Source: Acanthacorydalis orientalis (taxonomy: Eukaryota > Arthropoda > Insecta > Megaloptera > Corydalidae). Taken from it: a DNA stretch of 64,000 nucleotides. This document shows positions 1-12,555 of this stretch, piece by piece. Below the pieces are notes generated by a model that was not told where the DNA came from, ran no database searches, and was given only the letters and a program-made list of their open reading frames with translations. The translations under genes were made by a program, and so were the position numbers. Each line of letters begins with the position of its first letter. Position 1 is the stretch's first letter. The DNA is taken from positions 6,179,589 to 6,243,588 of the forward strand of contig CM068322.1 in the NCBI GenBank assembly GCA_034766995.1. The letters run 5' to 3'.

Positions 1-372
1 CAGGGTTAGCAAACAATACTATACAATGATGGCCAAGTCCTTTAATTATTCGTCTCTCTGGGCATGTCTGAGTCAGTTCTCAACGCGTTATATCAATATT
101 TATGATCGAAAACAATAACTGTATCGTAATCGACGATTCTCAAGAGAAAAACCATGTAACCGCTAATTCTCTGAAAGTACAGTTTCTCATTGACTTAACC
201 TTCCTCCAGCCGATTGTTCCAGTATGTATTGAATATACTGAGATGTTCATTAGACAATGCTTCACCATACGGAGTGTATCATAAAATGACTTAGCAGCTC
301 GTGCAACTAACAGAATATGTGACTATATAGCTTTTAGAAAAACTGGTCCACCGACGTCTTGTTTCCTGACAT
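1..372. other. Non-coding, nothing recognised
   Basis: AT-rich sequence with one short ORF (102-284) that resembles no family I know and has no codon-level signature. No RNA gene or repeat was recognised. Confidence 0.4.
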
Positions 373-1292
373 TTAACACTTAACAACCCAGAATGCTTTT
401 GTACCATAACTCACCAGTTGTATCAATCGAATGTTAATTGTTGAGTATTTTTATTTTAAATATTGTTTGTTGTACGAATGGAAAAATATGTTTGTTAAGT
501 GAATTTAGACTGACGAGTAGTGTCGAAACTGTATTGAAAAGTAACAATATTACTTGTTTCTGCGATCAATCAGTCAGTCCTCAATGAGCCGTTCATATGC
601 AGTAGACGCATATAGTTTTTTGTATCGTTTTATATTTTCTTTTCTGTAGATATGGTCTCTATTACTCTTACTAAATTATAGTTTTTGGTCACAATAAATC
701 TTCTTTTCATTATTTTATATTTTATAATAATTCTTGAGTTTTATTAACATAAATTATACATCCTGAAGATTTCACCCGTTCCTTAATATAACACTTATTT
801 TTTTAAAGTACACACTATTGTCATTCCATTCTGGAATAATGACTTTGAAACTTCAAGGCACGTAAAATCAAATAAGTAAAATATGTATAAGAACATAAAT
901 CCCGAAACCCACTGGAAAATAATTATAATGCCAATAACATCAACTGCTCATCTTCAAATGCAAATAAGTACTAATAAAATGAACAAAAACAACAACAGCT
1001 CTCTCGCGAATCACATAACGTGCAAGTTTTAATAAGTTCAAACCGAGAAAATTGTATAAACTTTTATAGCGTCTTACGGTCACATCTGGGTATTTATGTC
1101 GTTTTTTCGAAAATTATTACAATAATAAAAAAAAATATTCTTTTAGAAAACTTTGGTATGATAAATTTGGAGACCAAACCAAGGGGGTGGAATAGATACA
1201 GTGATTTCGTAATAAAGTAAATACTTCAGAGTCTGTATGCAAATTAATTTGAAAAAGTGTTCGTCGAACACTACTGGGTTGTTAAGGGTTAA
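373..1292. mobile_element. TTAA-bounded piggyBac-like non-autonomous element
   Basis: The left end reads TTAACACTTAACAACCCAG (373-391). The reverse complement of the right end reads TTAACCCTTAACAACCCAG (1274-1292), so there are 19-bp inverted repeats with one mismatch, each starting in TTAA. TTAA is the piggyBac target and duplication. Just inside the right repeat is a near-perfect palindrome, TGTTCGTCGAACA. The interior has a 66-codon ORF (1020-1220) with no recognisable transposase motif. Assignment to piggyBac rests on the termini only. Confidence 0.6.
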
Positions 1293-2690
1293 AAGAGTTC
1301 GAAAAAGTTTGACATGCGAGGCTTCTCTATCTGCTTAAACTCAACACGTAGTAACGTTCGTGGATAGTGAGGAAGAATGCACAGAAAAATATAGACATCC
1401 TATTCACATTCGTATATTTTTGAAAACGTGTCTCCAACAACCTCATGTTCTACAGGTTTTCGATTTCATGGACAAAGAAAATTAAGTAACTAGGCGTTGT
1501 GCTCAAGAAGTGTCTAACTTTAAGCGCATACTAAATATTTTCTTACGAAAGCTCAAACTCACCTCTATACGTTTAGCTTTTGTCTATCATTCTATATTCA
1601 AACAGCGATAACTGCATATTAAATTTCAAACTTTCGATATCTTCATAGGTTTTTAAGTTTTCAGATCGATCAGATTTCGAAATACACGCCCGCCTTTTTG
1701 ACATCATTTATATCACTTAAATACATAACCACGGGACATTATTGCGTCACAAGAAAACATTTTTAACATGTTTCATTATGGTTTTGACATACTTACCTAC
1801 TAATCCGATGTTATCTCTCCCGTTTATCACGCTGTAAACTCAGTTGAGAGTGTGTTTTTATTTGCAAATATCTGTTACAATATTTTTAATTATATTTCCT
1901 TATTTTCTTGTAATACACACGTTCTGTTGATACTAATAGCTAGTGTAAAGATTAACCTTGATGTTCAACTAATTAACAATTCTCCTATTCTTTCATAAAT
2001 AGCAATTTTCGTGAAAAATATTAGCAGTAAACCGAATTTACTGCAACGGTACAGGGTGTCTTAAAAAGGCACCAGGCTTGAAGAGTTAATATGTTGTTTT
2101 AAATTTTTATTATACATTTTTCAGTCGGGGTAATAAAACAAGCTTTAGGCAACTGCAAATAACACCCGCATTATTTATGTCATTATAGTATGTAAATGCT
2201 CGTCAAAATGAGGAAAAACAAGCTAAACAATATTGTGAACTGATTATGAATAGGAGTTATGTAAGGTAATTGTAAAATTTCGTTTCGTTTTCACTGCATT
2301 TACTATACTTACAGTTATTATTGCAAAATCCATTTTTATCTTTTTAAATTAACATTAGTTTTAACTATAAAAATAATAATAAATAATTTGTTAGCAAAAT
2401 TTAAATTTATCAACAAAAATATTTTTTTAAAAAAAATTTAACTACATTAAACAAAATTACAGTATATTTACCGAGAGAAATGTATGGAATGATATAGTAT
2501 CATAAGATCTACAGTTGATCTAAGCTGATATTTGAATTCAAAATTGTGAATGGTTTAAAAAATATTCTCTTAATTAAGAAATCAATCATTTTTCTAGTCC
2601 ATCATTATATCAAGTAGATTATTGAAAATATAATAGTAATAAAAGCTTGACATACTTCATAAGATATTTAAAAGGGAACTAAAATAGTAT
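1293..2690. other. Non-coding AT-rich block
   Basis: No coding signature. A phrase near 2050 (CAGGGTGTCTTAAAA) resembles a DNA-transposon terminus, but no matching partner was found. From about 2330 to 2460 the sequence is A/T homopolymer-rich. Confidence 0.35.
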
Positions 2691-2722
2691 TATATATATA
2701 CTCGTATATATATATATATATA
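2690..2722. repeat. (TA)n microsatellite, short, interrupted
   Basis: TA dinucleotide run broken by CTCG at about 2701. Confidence 0.9.
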
Positions 2723-3800
2723 TGTTGCTGTATTCACTGAAACTTGGTCAGATACCGTAATTGCATTAATATTTAACAATCTGATCTAGATTCGTAAATA
2801 TTCGATTTTATTATGTTATTTTTCCCCAATACTCGTTATTTTCTATTATATGAGTACAATAGAAATTGTTAGTAACTCCCATCCACACCCAACCTACATT
2901 CTTCTACTGCTACGTAATATCGACGCCTATAAAACTTCAACCTCATCAAGAATTGAAATGGTCAGTAAATGGATTAGGGAGGAACACCGGCGCTGTGGTA
3001 ATAATTTACTATTACCGGACAGAATTATTTTTTCTGATACATGTTTTTTACACGTATTATTCATTTTTAATCATCATTTTTCAACAAATAGAAAAGTTCT
3101 ATTCTAAACGATTTCTTTTGTATTACCGCTTTTGTATAATAGAGATTTTTTCACTGTATATTAATACTAAATAAATATAAATTTTAACAAATAAAATTTT
3201 CGTTTTCAAAATCTATACCTTAATACAATGTTATTAAACGAGAAAATTTATAAAACAATTTTAAACACCATTCCATCAGTCTACTTTGTATGAATTTTAT
3301 GTTCTCTATCTCTTTTTATTCAGTATATTTTATAAAACGTTCAGGTTCGAATATTCATTAAAAGTTGAGAAAATCCCTTAATTTATCTTAATGTAAATTG
3401 AAATACATTGTAACCTCGGATTAAAACTTTAAGCATTTTTACTTTTATGTCATTTTTCTTAATAAGTTTTCTTACTCGTTTGACAAAGTTTTATACTTTT
3501 TAATATATATTTCCAACGGTACTATAATCATCAATGAATACTTTCAAATTTAATTATCCCTTCGTATTGTATAAAAAAAATCAAACATTTAATTATCATT
3601 GAAGCAAAATCCGAACTGTATCGAAATTGAAACTCGTTAAACGACTTTATTGGAAACAAAATACGTTATTTAATGAATACTAAACATATATACAATCGAA
3701 TTCTGTTCTAGTGAGAAATACAGTACCGACTATATTTTTTCTTTATAGCCGTTCTCGATATTCTGTGATTGGTAAATTTCGTCTAGATATTATCTTTATA
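2723..3800. other. Non-coding block with two short overlapping ORFs
   Basis: ORFs at 2850-3107 and 2866-3174 are in different frames of the same stretch. Neither matches a known family and both look like chance. No RNA gene or repeat was seen. Confidence 0.35.
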
Positions 3801-3802
3801 TA

Positions 3803-5064
3803 CATGAGAGTAGGGTGTAAACATTCAGACCTTAATAAGAAGACAACATTTTTGGATTGATTTTCATTTATTTTTCTACACAATTTCCATTTAGCTCGAT
3901 ACACTTTTCCCAATGATGTTCTAGAGCGATTATGCCAAACTGATAGACCAATTTGTGAACGTTCTCAAAAGAGGCATTTACAGCGTCACTGACTTCATTA
4001 TTAACCAAGTTCTTTTGAGGTTAGGAAAGAGATAGAAGTCGCTTGGGGCTAAATCTGGCAAGTGAGGCGAGTGGACAAGCAAATCGAACTTTAATTCATT
4101 GATTTTAGCAATCGCAACAACTTATGTATGTGATAGAGGATTTTGGTTATGAAACAGCACTTTCTTTGTCGCCAAATGTGTCCACTTTTTCTTTATTTTA
4201 TCATTCAAACGTTGCAATAAGTTCGCACGTTCGTTATTAATTGTTTTCCCTTTTCAAGGTAACCAATGAAGAGTATTCCACGCGCATCCCAAAAAAACAG
4301 TCGCCACAACCTTACCAGCCGATTGAAAATTGTCTTTTCCTTCTTTCGAGTTGATTTGTCTTTAGCGGTCCATTGTTTCGTCTGTTATTTGGTCTCATAA
4401 GCGTAGTGGTGGATCCAACTCTCATCAATGATTATGTATCGACGCAAAAATTTGGTTAGATTGGGCTTATAGACGACCAAACAATCGCGTGAAACATTCT
4501 TTCGACATTGTTTTTGGTCAGATGTGAGCAAATACAGCACTCATCTAGCATATAGCTCCAAATATTCGTATAAGATATTGCGCATACGTTCCGTTAATAT
4601 GCTAAAAATCTTTTCTATTTCAATCACTTTCACTCTACGGCCTACCAAAAACACTTTTGTGGATTTATTTAATCATTTCTGGTGTAGTTACTCCAATGGA
4701 ACGTCCAAAGCGCAGTTCATTACTGAGCTAGTTCGACTCATTTTAAGTTTAGAAACTCAGTGCTTAACCGTTGTACTCGAGGGAGAGAATTCCCCTAACA
4801 TTGAATCAAACTCCTTTTTTATATCGGTTGCACTTAAGCCTTTCAAAAAAAATTAATCATGACACAAATTTTCACTTTTTCTATTTTTAAAAACGATGCT
4901 TGAGGCAATTACTTCGGCAGGCTGTCAAACTGATACTATACATCTTATTTATTTCAAGCTTCGAACATTAGCATATGAAGAATGAAATCATGCAACATCA
5001 TCAAAATATTGAGTATAATGACGTCATCTATATCCTAGAACCAGAAAATTTCACCCTACCCTCT

Positions 5065-5066
<2 letters not shown>
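3803..5066 (-). pseudogene. Dead mariner transposase element
   Basis: A full-size mariner (1264 bp) flanked by TA on both sides (3801-3802 and 5067-5068). The left terminal repeat begins CATGAGAGTAGGGTG and the reverse complement of the right begins CAAGAGGGTAGGGTG. Read on the minus strand, broken frames give a mariner N-terminal helix-turn-helix region (LSATDIKKEFDSMLGE, then VKHWVSK-like), then IIIDESWIHHYAYETK with the first catalytic Asp, then LPDLAPSDFYLFPNL-like sequence around the third Asp (seen as LTCQI/PQATSISFLTSK in shifted frames). Multiple stops and frameshifts mean it cannot make a transposase. It differs in its ends from the other mariners in the window. Confidence 0.85.

Positions 5067-5096
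<30 letters not shown>
5066..5096. repeat. (TA)n microsatellite abutting mariner end
   Basis: About 30 bp of TA that begins at the TA duplication of the mariner on its left. Confidence 0.95.
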
Positions 5097-5099
<3 letters not shown>

Positions 5100-7128
5100 T
5101 TTTAACAGCATTTTGTCAACAGCTTTCATTTTTTAAAAATAAATACATTAATTTGGTTTTGTTCGTTTATCTATATTATCTAATAAAATTGAATCAAAAT
5201 TCGAATTATTAAAAATCTGGAAAATGCAGAGTCGATCAGGTCGATTCTATACATTTCTCCGAATTCCTCTTAATTAGGGCACATATCTCTACATTTCCTG
5301 CAATAAACTTCTTTTCAAATTATTTAAGTAAAATGAGTAACAAGAGAATTTTTAAAACTCGAGCTCAGAAGTACTGACCAACTACTAGCGCTACTACATC
5401 AATAGTTTACAGAGTAGTTGCCACGACCGCGAAGAGAGTAGCATAGGCCTGATTTGTACCAAGAATAATTGCTTCTTCCGACTGGTATTCTTTTTCTAGT
5501 GAGATATTCAATGTATACATCACTGAATCATCTCGGATCGCACAAATCGTTCCATAATTGTCAGATGTTGATCGAAGATGCCAAAAATAGTCGTTACCCT
5601 GATCTTATTCGGATACCAGACGCTCTCCACTTCAACGAAGAAGCCCCGACTAGTTAGGTCAACAGCAACGAAATATTTTATTATTTTTTACTGCCGAGTC
5701 GTCTCCAATACATTATCTTCTCTCTCTAAAGGGACGCAGACGTTGATAATCTTCACCAAAATGTCTACTCGTCCAAGAATGAATAAATTGTATTTAACCT
5801 ATTTAGTTAATGTTTTAAATTTCCATTTTATTAAACAGAGCGCTCTGTTGAATTTATTAATAAAATTTGAATAACAAGTATTAATCATACTAAATGAAAA
5901 TATTCATTTTCTGAAATTATTAATGAACTGAATGTGTCACTAAAATATGTACCAAAAATAAGTTTTATTTTGTGCAGTATATTAACATGCATTTGTAATT
6001 AGATATAAAGTACTTTATTCCTAGTAATTAGTGATTTAGAAAATAAAAATCTGAATATTTATTTCACTAAAAATATAAACTAAAAATAAAACATTATTAT
6101 ATAATTTATGACACTGGCTGAATTCATATACGAATGTTTGTTTCAGTTCTCTACAGTCCGTAACAAGTTTTTTGATATTATTATGTTGATATACAAATAA
6201 AAGCAAATACTATATTTTACAATACAAGAAACTTCTTGTTATTTAGCATTTAAATGAAAAGCAACATATTATTCATGTTATTTATTGCCATGTGTTAATG
6301 TTTGTGTGAAACGTATAATTTTGAATTGATCATTGCATTAAATCCTATGGTATTAACTTTATTTATATATTCAGTAATAAAGTAATAATTAATAAAAAAT
6401 CTTTATTTTATAATAAATACTTCAAAAACGTTTCAATAAAATATAACATTTTTACTAGATATATTTTTATTCTCATTGCAGTTTACATTTAAAAGTATGA
6501 CTGATTTATAATATAGAATACTTAATTATAAATTTATTTGACCGAATTTTAATAATTTATATATAAGATAAAATTATTATCATTTATATTCTTATTTATC
6601 GTTTACATATTTTTTAAAAAAATAATATTTTCAGTGTCTACTCTAATTTTAGATGTACTTATTTTTTTTTATTAATACCATATTATCATGAAATGAAAAA
6701 AATAATCTTCTGTGAATCAATTCCAATAATATGTGAGACATAGTTCTTCAATTACCTCTTACTTGTTTTTACATGAATGTTTACATTTTACAAAACTTAA
6801 AATAAAGTATGAAGCAGTTATATAATACCAGAATTTATATAACAGTAGTACAATACCTAATAATAAGGTAAATAATTAATATCTGTTACACATTCAACAA
6901 GAACTTATTTGAAAAATCCATTTGTAAATTAGTGTGAACACATCATAAACTTTTTTGTATAAATGTTCATGAATATCATTTGAATCACATTTTTGCGTAC
7001 ATTTATCAATAATTTTCAATCATAACTAATTTATTTAATGATATTAAAGATAAAAATAAATACCACAATTTAAAAATATTAAAACATCTAATTATGATAA
7101 CATAAAAATATGATAAAACTCGTCACTT

Positions 7129-7131
<3 letters not shown>
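5097..7131. other. Non-coding block with a GC-elevated patch
   Basis: Most of this is very AT-rich. Around 5340-5760 G+C rises and two ORFs overlap (5469-5657 and 5578-5874). Neither shows a family motif, and the patch looks like an old unrecognised insertion or non-coding sequence. From 5880 to 7130 nothing stands out. Confidence 0.35.

Positions 7132-7173
<42 letters not shown>
7132..7173. repeat. (TA)n microsatellite
   Basis: Uninterrupted TA dinucleotides, about 40 bp. Confidence 0.97.
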
Positions 7174-7177
<4 letters not shown>

Positions 7178-7217
7178 CAATCTAAAAATGTCTTATTTCC
7201 CGTAATTTTTAAGCCTC

Positions 7218-7648
7218 TTAACCCATTCACTGCCAGCTACGAGACATCTCGTAGTTTAAGCTATAAGTTTGAATTGACTTACTTTATGGGTTTTTTCCGT
7301 GAAGATCATTACACATCTATATTTTGATTATAGCCAGACGGAATTTGTTTGGCGACGATTCTTGTACAATGAAACAAAATGAAAAGAGAATTTCTATATG
7401 AAAAGTTTTATAAAATAAACATTACAAGATATCCCGTTGTCGGCACCAGTATAGGAATTTTGTTCAGTAGTGCCGACTACGAGATATCACGTAGTTTTTT
7501 TTTGTTCAAATCATTTTAAATACCACTCAAAAACTATATCTACAACTAATTAATATTAAAATTGAATAAATTTCGTTGTTTCCCTTAAAATAAACATTTG
7601 GCACTCAGGGTAAAACGTCCTTAATTTATCCGGCAGTGAGTGGGTTAG
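7218..7648. mobile_element. TTAA-bounded MITE with subterminal palindrome
   Basis: The left end reads TTAACCCATTCACTGCC (7218-7234). The reverse complement of the right end reads CTAACCCACTCACTGCC, where the TTAA has decayed to TTAG. These give 17-bp inverted repeats with two mismatches. Immediately inside the left repeat is the near-palindrome CTACGAGACATCTCGTAG, and a related sequence CTACGAGATATCACGTAG recurs at about 7477-7494. There is no coding capacity. TTAA termini plus the terminal repeat suggest a piggyBac-type non-autonomous element. Confidence 0.75.
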
Positions 7649-8025
7649 TACATCAATAACTTCATATGTAGTCACATTTTTATTAAGTATACTGAAAACG
7701 GTGTAAAGATAAACGTGCGTTTAGATAACCTTACTGTCATACAACTCAATCTGATGTATTTCGACGATTTTACGTGAGATTTTCTGTTATTATAATCTAC
7801 GGTATATACTAAAAGCAAATATGCATTTTAATTAATGATGTAACTCCAAACTCAATCGACCTACATAGCTAAAACTGGTCATGGGTACTTAAAACTCAAG
7901 ATCAAGATTTCGGGTATATTCATTTACTTTTTTAATGAACTATTAAATTTTAGTCTATTTTTCTCTATAAGAAATGCACACAATAGCATATTACTGATAT
8001 AGAGATTTAAAAATATATGCATACC

Positions 8026-8028
<3 letters not shown>

Positions 8029-8071
<43 letters not shown>

Positions 8072-8090
8072 GATATATATGGATGTATGT
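8029..8090. repeat. Compound (CA)n-(TA)n microsatellite
   Basis: About 28 bp of CA repeats passes directly into TA repeats. Confidence 0.95.
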
Positions 8091-8215
8091 AAATATAGCC
8101 TTTGATAAAATGTTCACAGCAAACGGATAATGAAATTTCGTTAATATTTTATATGTATAATTTCAGAAACTTGAAACTTTAATTAATCAGTTAATAAGAA
8201 GATTTATAAAATAAC

Positions 8216-8217
<2 letters not shown>

Positions 8218-8248
<31 letters not shown>
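8218..8248. repeat. (TA)n microsatellite
   Basis: About 30 bp of TA dinucleotides. Confidence 0.95.
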
Positions 8249-8250
<2 letters not shown>

Positions 8251-8933
8251 AGTATGTATACGGCACGTCTACTGTTACTTCAATAGCACTTTTCTTTGGA
8301 TAATAATTTGAAGCGCCTTATAATATATAATGTGCGTACAAGAAGATATCCGTACACAAAACGAGCTTTACATTAAAATATCACAAATAATAGAAGAGTA
8401 ATAAAATATTAAATACCCAAGATAAAATTTAATTAGACAGGACTTGTTCTTGCAAAAATAATCTTTATTAACAAGAGTGCTGTTATAGACGGCTTTTGTG
8501 TAAGTGTACACATACATACATACATATATATATATATACTCACACACTTAAAAATAAAATATGGTCTCTACAGAACCGTACTCTGCTACTGAAATCAAAT
8601 ATTGTTTATACGTACGAAATATACAATAAATTTTGTTTATAGTGACTTATTTATTAGTGTATAACGTAAATTGTATGTCCGCCTTCGTTTTTTACTTAAA
8701 TTTATTGCAAATCCATCCAGCTATATCGACTTCTGATATAGAGATAAGTTTTGTTACAACGATATATTTTAAGATCTATCTGTAAAAAAAATATTGTTAA
8801 AACAGAATTGAATTACATAACAAAAAAATGTAAGTTTTAAAAGTACAATTGCAGAAATGTAAGTTTTCTTATAAGAATATTCACCGTTAGAATTTCACGA
8901 ATCTTCATACGATAATACAATTGACAAAACGAA

Positions 8934-8935
<2 letters not shown>

Positions 8936-8965
<30 letters not shown>

Positions 8966-9036
8966 CATATATACATATGTCTATATATATATATATATAT
9001 GTATGTGTATATGTATGTGTATATGTGTGTGTATCA
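8936..9036. repeat. Compound (CT)n-(TA)n-(TG)n microsatellite
   Basis: CT repeats give way to TA with ACATATG interruptions and then to a TATGTG-type run. Confidence 0.95.
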
Positions 9037-9620
9037 ATATTTTTGTTTACATTTCGTATACATCTATTAGTATACAGATTAATATATTAGAGTTGATACA
9101 ACGTATATTTGGAATAGTACACCTGTTATGTTATTCTGAAATGAATTATTTTGCAAGTATTCTATTTTTTTAAATGCATAACTAATGAATTTTATTTCAC
9201 TTTAGTTACACTATTTTAAAAGTACATAATCGCATTTATATTATACTACTTTTGACACACAAAATCTAAGAAGCAATTGAATAAGTACGAATTCTCAAAT
9301 CAAAAATAATGTTTCTTTTTGCAAGTATACTTCTAATTTTGAGCATTAACTGAATTTATCCCTTAATTATTATTTTATTGTGGCTACCTACCTATCTTTT
9401 ATCTGATAATAAATTATAAAAAGTGAATAAAATATATTTAGTTATATTTAAAATATTATTATAGTAAATTATTTGCAATTTATTTAGTCACCAATAGCGT
9501 ATTTAGAACCTCATTCCGTAAATAGATTGCAATCGGCGTTCACTATTACACGTGTTCAGGTTTATGATTTATAAAAATTATTTGGTTCAATTAACTTTAT
9601 TTCCATCAATAATATAACAG

Positions 9621-9659
<39 letters not shown>
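9621..9659. repeat. (TA)n microsatellite
   Basis: About 39 bp of TA dinucleotides. Confidence 0.97.
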
Positions 9660-9661
<2 letters not shown>

Positions 9662-9919
9662 TATTCTTTTATATTTACTTCGAATATAAAGAAAAATTAC
9701 TTTGTAAGGATAAAAAATTTTAAAAAATCTTATGAAATAAACATTTTGAGCTACTATAGTAAATAAATTGCTAACATTACATTTATGTTTCTTTATCTAT
9801 GCAAGTATTAAGAGTTTTTTTAGTCAGAACTATTTTTTATGATTAATCTTATTAAATATTGAATTTTTTCCTGTTAGAATATAATATCGGCTTTTTTTAA
9901 CCAGTTTAAACTCTAAGAA

Positions 9920-10440
9920 AGCAAAAAAGTGTCAACAACGGGTATAGTTCTGAAACTAAAAAAACACATAAATTTGAGAAACATCTTAAAAAGAAGTAAA
10001 TTACGGTACAAGTTGAATTATTTCTATATACATCAGAATATTGTTTTAGAAAAAATATTTAAGCAACCGTTCAGTATCAAAACAACTGAATTAGACAACT
10101 AGATTCAATCAGTGGTTGGAAATAAAATGACTATACAAGCAAATGAATATTTTAAAGTTGATTAAATCTATTTACTCCACATAAAACTTTAAAATTGAAA
10201 GAAGTAATATTTAGATCTCAAAACAGACAATTCAAGTGCGATTCATTATATTTTCTAAGCTATGAAGATGTTTTAGCGGAATAAATTGGTTCCCTGGCCA
10301 ATGTCCAAATTTATTTTTAAATTAATAGATTATATTTTAAGTGTCAGATCTTGTTGTCAGAAGTTGTTTTATGTAATTTTTGATACTATCAATAAGTTAC
10401 CAAAATAAATAGTTTAACAATTAAAACCGATCATATCAAA
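9920..10440. repeat. AT-rich dispersed repeat, copy 1
   Basis: By-eye alignment pairs this stretch with 39890-40440 over about 400 bp in the same orientation. Shared landmarks in the same order include GATTCAATCAG, AAACTTTAAAA-type tracts, TATTTTCTAA followed by TATGAAGA, GGTTC, CAAATTTA, and finally TTTTTGATACTATCA. No coding frame, terminal inverted repeat or poly(A) tail was found, so the class is unknown. Confidence 0.65.
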
Positions 10441-10799
10441 ATAGATCAAAATTAATATTAAAAAATCCACTGAGAAAATAAAAAAACGTTTTTGAATTTA
10501 ATAAATAATTAATTTCTAATAATGGAACCAATGTGCTGTAAGTCAGCCAGTGGCATATATTTTGCTTATGTAATGTTAGCATCTTGAGTTTTCAAGCCAT
10601 ACAACTAAAATTGTATCTACTTATTTTCCATTGCTTATCTACGAAAGTACAACGAAAATTTTAAACAAACATTAAGTTTCTATGATTCTTTATATGTAAT
10701 ATTGAATTATTATTAAATTATTATTATTAATTAATATATGTAATATTAAATTGTATGATAGCGCCAGATTGTAGAGGAAGATCATTTAGAATCGTTTTA

Positions 10800-11070
10800 A
10801 ATATCAAATATAATAGTATGACAATAACGAAAATAAACAGTATTTAACTAAAAAGTATAAATTTGGAAAATTTCTTAAAAAAAATATTGCTAAAATTCAC
10901 TGCTTGAATTAAATTAATTCATTATATGTCATAACGTCATTTTACGAAACATCTGTAGGTACAGAAACGTCTAGTGCCAAATAAATTACTTGGCGAATGA
11001 CAGTGATATCAGTTGTCGAAAATAACAAAAGAATAATAAGGGAACAATTTTTTAACGCTAATGAAACTAG
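10800..11070. repeat. AT-rich dispersed repeat, copy 2 (partial)
   Basis: Matches the upstream half of the family. ATAACGTCAT...GAAACATCT near 10930-10955 corresponds to ATAACATCAT...GAAACACCT near 40035-40060. TGTCGAAAATAACAAAAG near 11015 corresponds to CAGCGAAAATAACAGAAG near 40115. The downstream half is missing. Confidence 0.5.
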
Positions 11071-11480
11071 CTTACCCTTTTAATTTACACCTAAGAAAAC
11101 TATAAAGTTAAAATGCATTTTTTGTATTGAAATGAAAATAACAAAAGAAGGTATAACTGTGCTAATATCAGTCAGTATGGACGGTACAGAAAAAGAAAAT
11201 GTTTGTTACAGAAAAATCTAAAGAAGAAACAAGTTGCTTATCTGTGGGTTACACAGGCAAAAGGTAACATATATGCGTAATAGATACATACATAAGAAAA
11301 AACAAAAATAAAAACATCAATGAATTAATGAAACTATTTTTCTTTTGAATGAAATAATTAAATTATGAATCAAATAATTAAAATTTTGAACACATATTAG
11401 TATATATGGATATATGACATTCGGTTATAACAATTTTTTTATAACTATCCATTCAATGGTGCTATAAGTGAATTTTACGG

Positions 11481-11491
11481 AACTTTATATA

Positions 11492-11551
<60 letters not shown>

Positions 11552-11557
11552 TATATT
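11481..11557. repeat. (TA)n microsatellite abutting Helitron end
   Basis: About 70 bp of TA with two CATA interruptions, running up to the Helitron-like terminus. Confidence 0.97.
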
Positions 11558-11660
11558 CTAGGGGAATTCGTCCCCTGCTCGTTGCACTCACCAACCCCCG
11601 GGCTTGCTATGCTCGCCCACTTCTCAATTATAAGCATGTACATGAATCGAATGAAATAAT
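11558..11660 (-). mobile_element. Helitron 3' terminus (minus strand)
   Basis: On the minus strand the sequence runs through iterated GAGC/AGCAAGC-like motifs, then a hairpin GGGGACGAATTCCCC, then ends in TAG, so the last bases are CTAG. A terminal hairpin followed by CTRR is the 3' end signature of Helitrons. The next base is A, not the usual T. The stretch aligns over about 95 bp with 14077-14173, including the phrase CATGTACATGCTTATAATTG. No helicase sequence is attached. Confidence 0.65.
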
Positions 11661-11732
11661 TAACATATTTTTTAAAATACCTTATTCCTATATAGTTACG
11701 AGTATTATCACAGATATATCGAAACGTAAACG

Positions 11733-11734
<2 letters not shown>

Positions 11735-11815
<81 letters not shown>

Positions 11816-11843
11816 TAAACATATATATATATATATATATATG
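11735..11843. repeat. (TA)n microsatellites, three blocks
   Basis: TA runs separated by GTTAACA and AAATATAAAC, ending next to the left LTR of the retrotransposon remnant. Confidence 0.97.
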
Positions 11844-11849
11844 GTTGTT

Positions 11850-12003
11850 AATTTAAACAACCGAATGCAAAAAGACAACTTTATTTCTCACAAAAAAACA
11901 ATAATCTAACAATCAATAATAATAATAATAATGTTCGTCGTCACGTTGCCCTTAGTTACTCATCAAATTATCCAATTCTTTCTGTCTCTTTCAATCCTAT
12001 ATT
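11850..12003 (-). repeat. 3' LTR of miniature retrotransposon
   Basis: About 150 bp that repeats, in direct orientation, at 12556-12719. The two copies share an (AAT)n run followed by GTTCGTCGTCACGT, and the CAATCCTA/CAATCCTAC edge. On the element's own (minus) strand this copy lies downstream of the integrase tail and begins TATAGGATTGAAAGAGACAG. Divergence between the copies is moderate, so insertion is not recent. Confidence 0.75.
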
Positions 12004-12012
12004 CGACCTTTC

Positions 12013-12270
12013 CTAATGATCATCCACTTCGAATGATACATCATTATCCGACTCCGAGGAGCTGATATCACCCCACAGCTTCATGTTGTCTGCACTGGTG
12101 GTCGTCTTCATTGGGCCCTCTTTTCCACCAATACAAACTCCCTCGTATCTGTCCTTGCCTAGTATAGAATTCACCTTATAAGAACCTAAAAACTTTTTTT
12201 TGATCTTTAAGCTGGTGCCATACTGAGTCCGTCTGATAGAGACCACGTTGTCTTTTTTATAAACATACGC
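12013..12270 (-). pseudogene. Ty3/gypsy integrase C-terminal tail
   Basis: A minus-strand reading frame encodes the C-terminal domain of an LTR-retrotransposon Pol polyprotein. Landmarks are YKKDNVVSIRRTQYGT, then FLGSYKVNSILGKDRYE, then KTTTSADNMKLW, then an acidic tail ending in VDDH. In this family GPYKV...NDRYEV followed by T.TAADNMKPW is the usual end of Pol, after the integrase catalytic core. Protease, reverse transcriptase, RNase H and the integrase core are all absent. The frame stops only 10 bp before the 3' LTR, which is the natural arrangement. Confidence 0.85.
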
Positions 12271-12318
12271 CCGTTTTTCTCTTGATATTCTTTTCTTGTA
12301 TTTTTTTGATCGCTTGCT

Positions 12319-12553
12319 CTATGAGCAGATCGCGCTTGTCATTAATGCTTCTCTCGGTGTTTGTTTCATGCTTGACGTCTGTGGTGTACCGCCGGAACAA
12401 TTTTTCGCTATGTGTCCAAAACCACTACACTTAAAACAATTTAGCCCCTTCTCTTTGTTTTCGCAGTTTTTGAATACATGATTTTTGGCTCCAGAGTTAT
12501 AGCATCTAGTGTCCTTATTATGTTCACACCACTTACTTTCGAGATATTGACCC
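12319..12553 (-). pseudogene. Gag zinc-knuckle fragment of the same element
   Basis: The minus strand encodes two CCHC zinc knuckles: CYNSGAKNHVFKNC (the first with a Ser for the second Cys) and CFKCSGFGHIAKNC. They are followed by SGGTPQTSS and a stop at 12319. Such knuckles sit at the C-terminus of retrotransposon Gag and bind the RNA genome. The frame then shifts before the integrase tail, so Gag and Pol remnants are joined by a large internal deletion. Confidence 0.85.
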
Positions 12554-12555
12554 TT

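Larger units (their letters stand above)
7649..9919. other. Non-coding AT-rich block with microsatellites
   Basis: No gene or transposon recognised between the simple repeats. Sequence is A/T-biased with frequent stops in all frames. Confidence 0.35.

Noticed and set aside
12296..12481. Plus-strand 61-codon ORF
   Set aside because: It is antisense to the Gag zinc-knuckle fragment, which is the recognisable frame.
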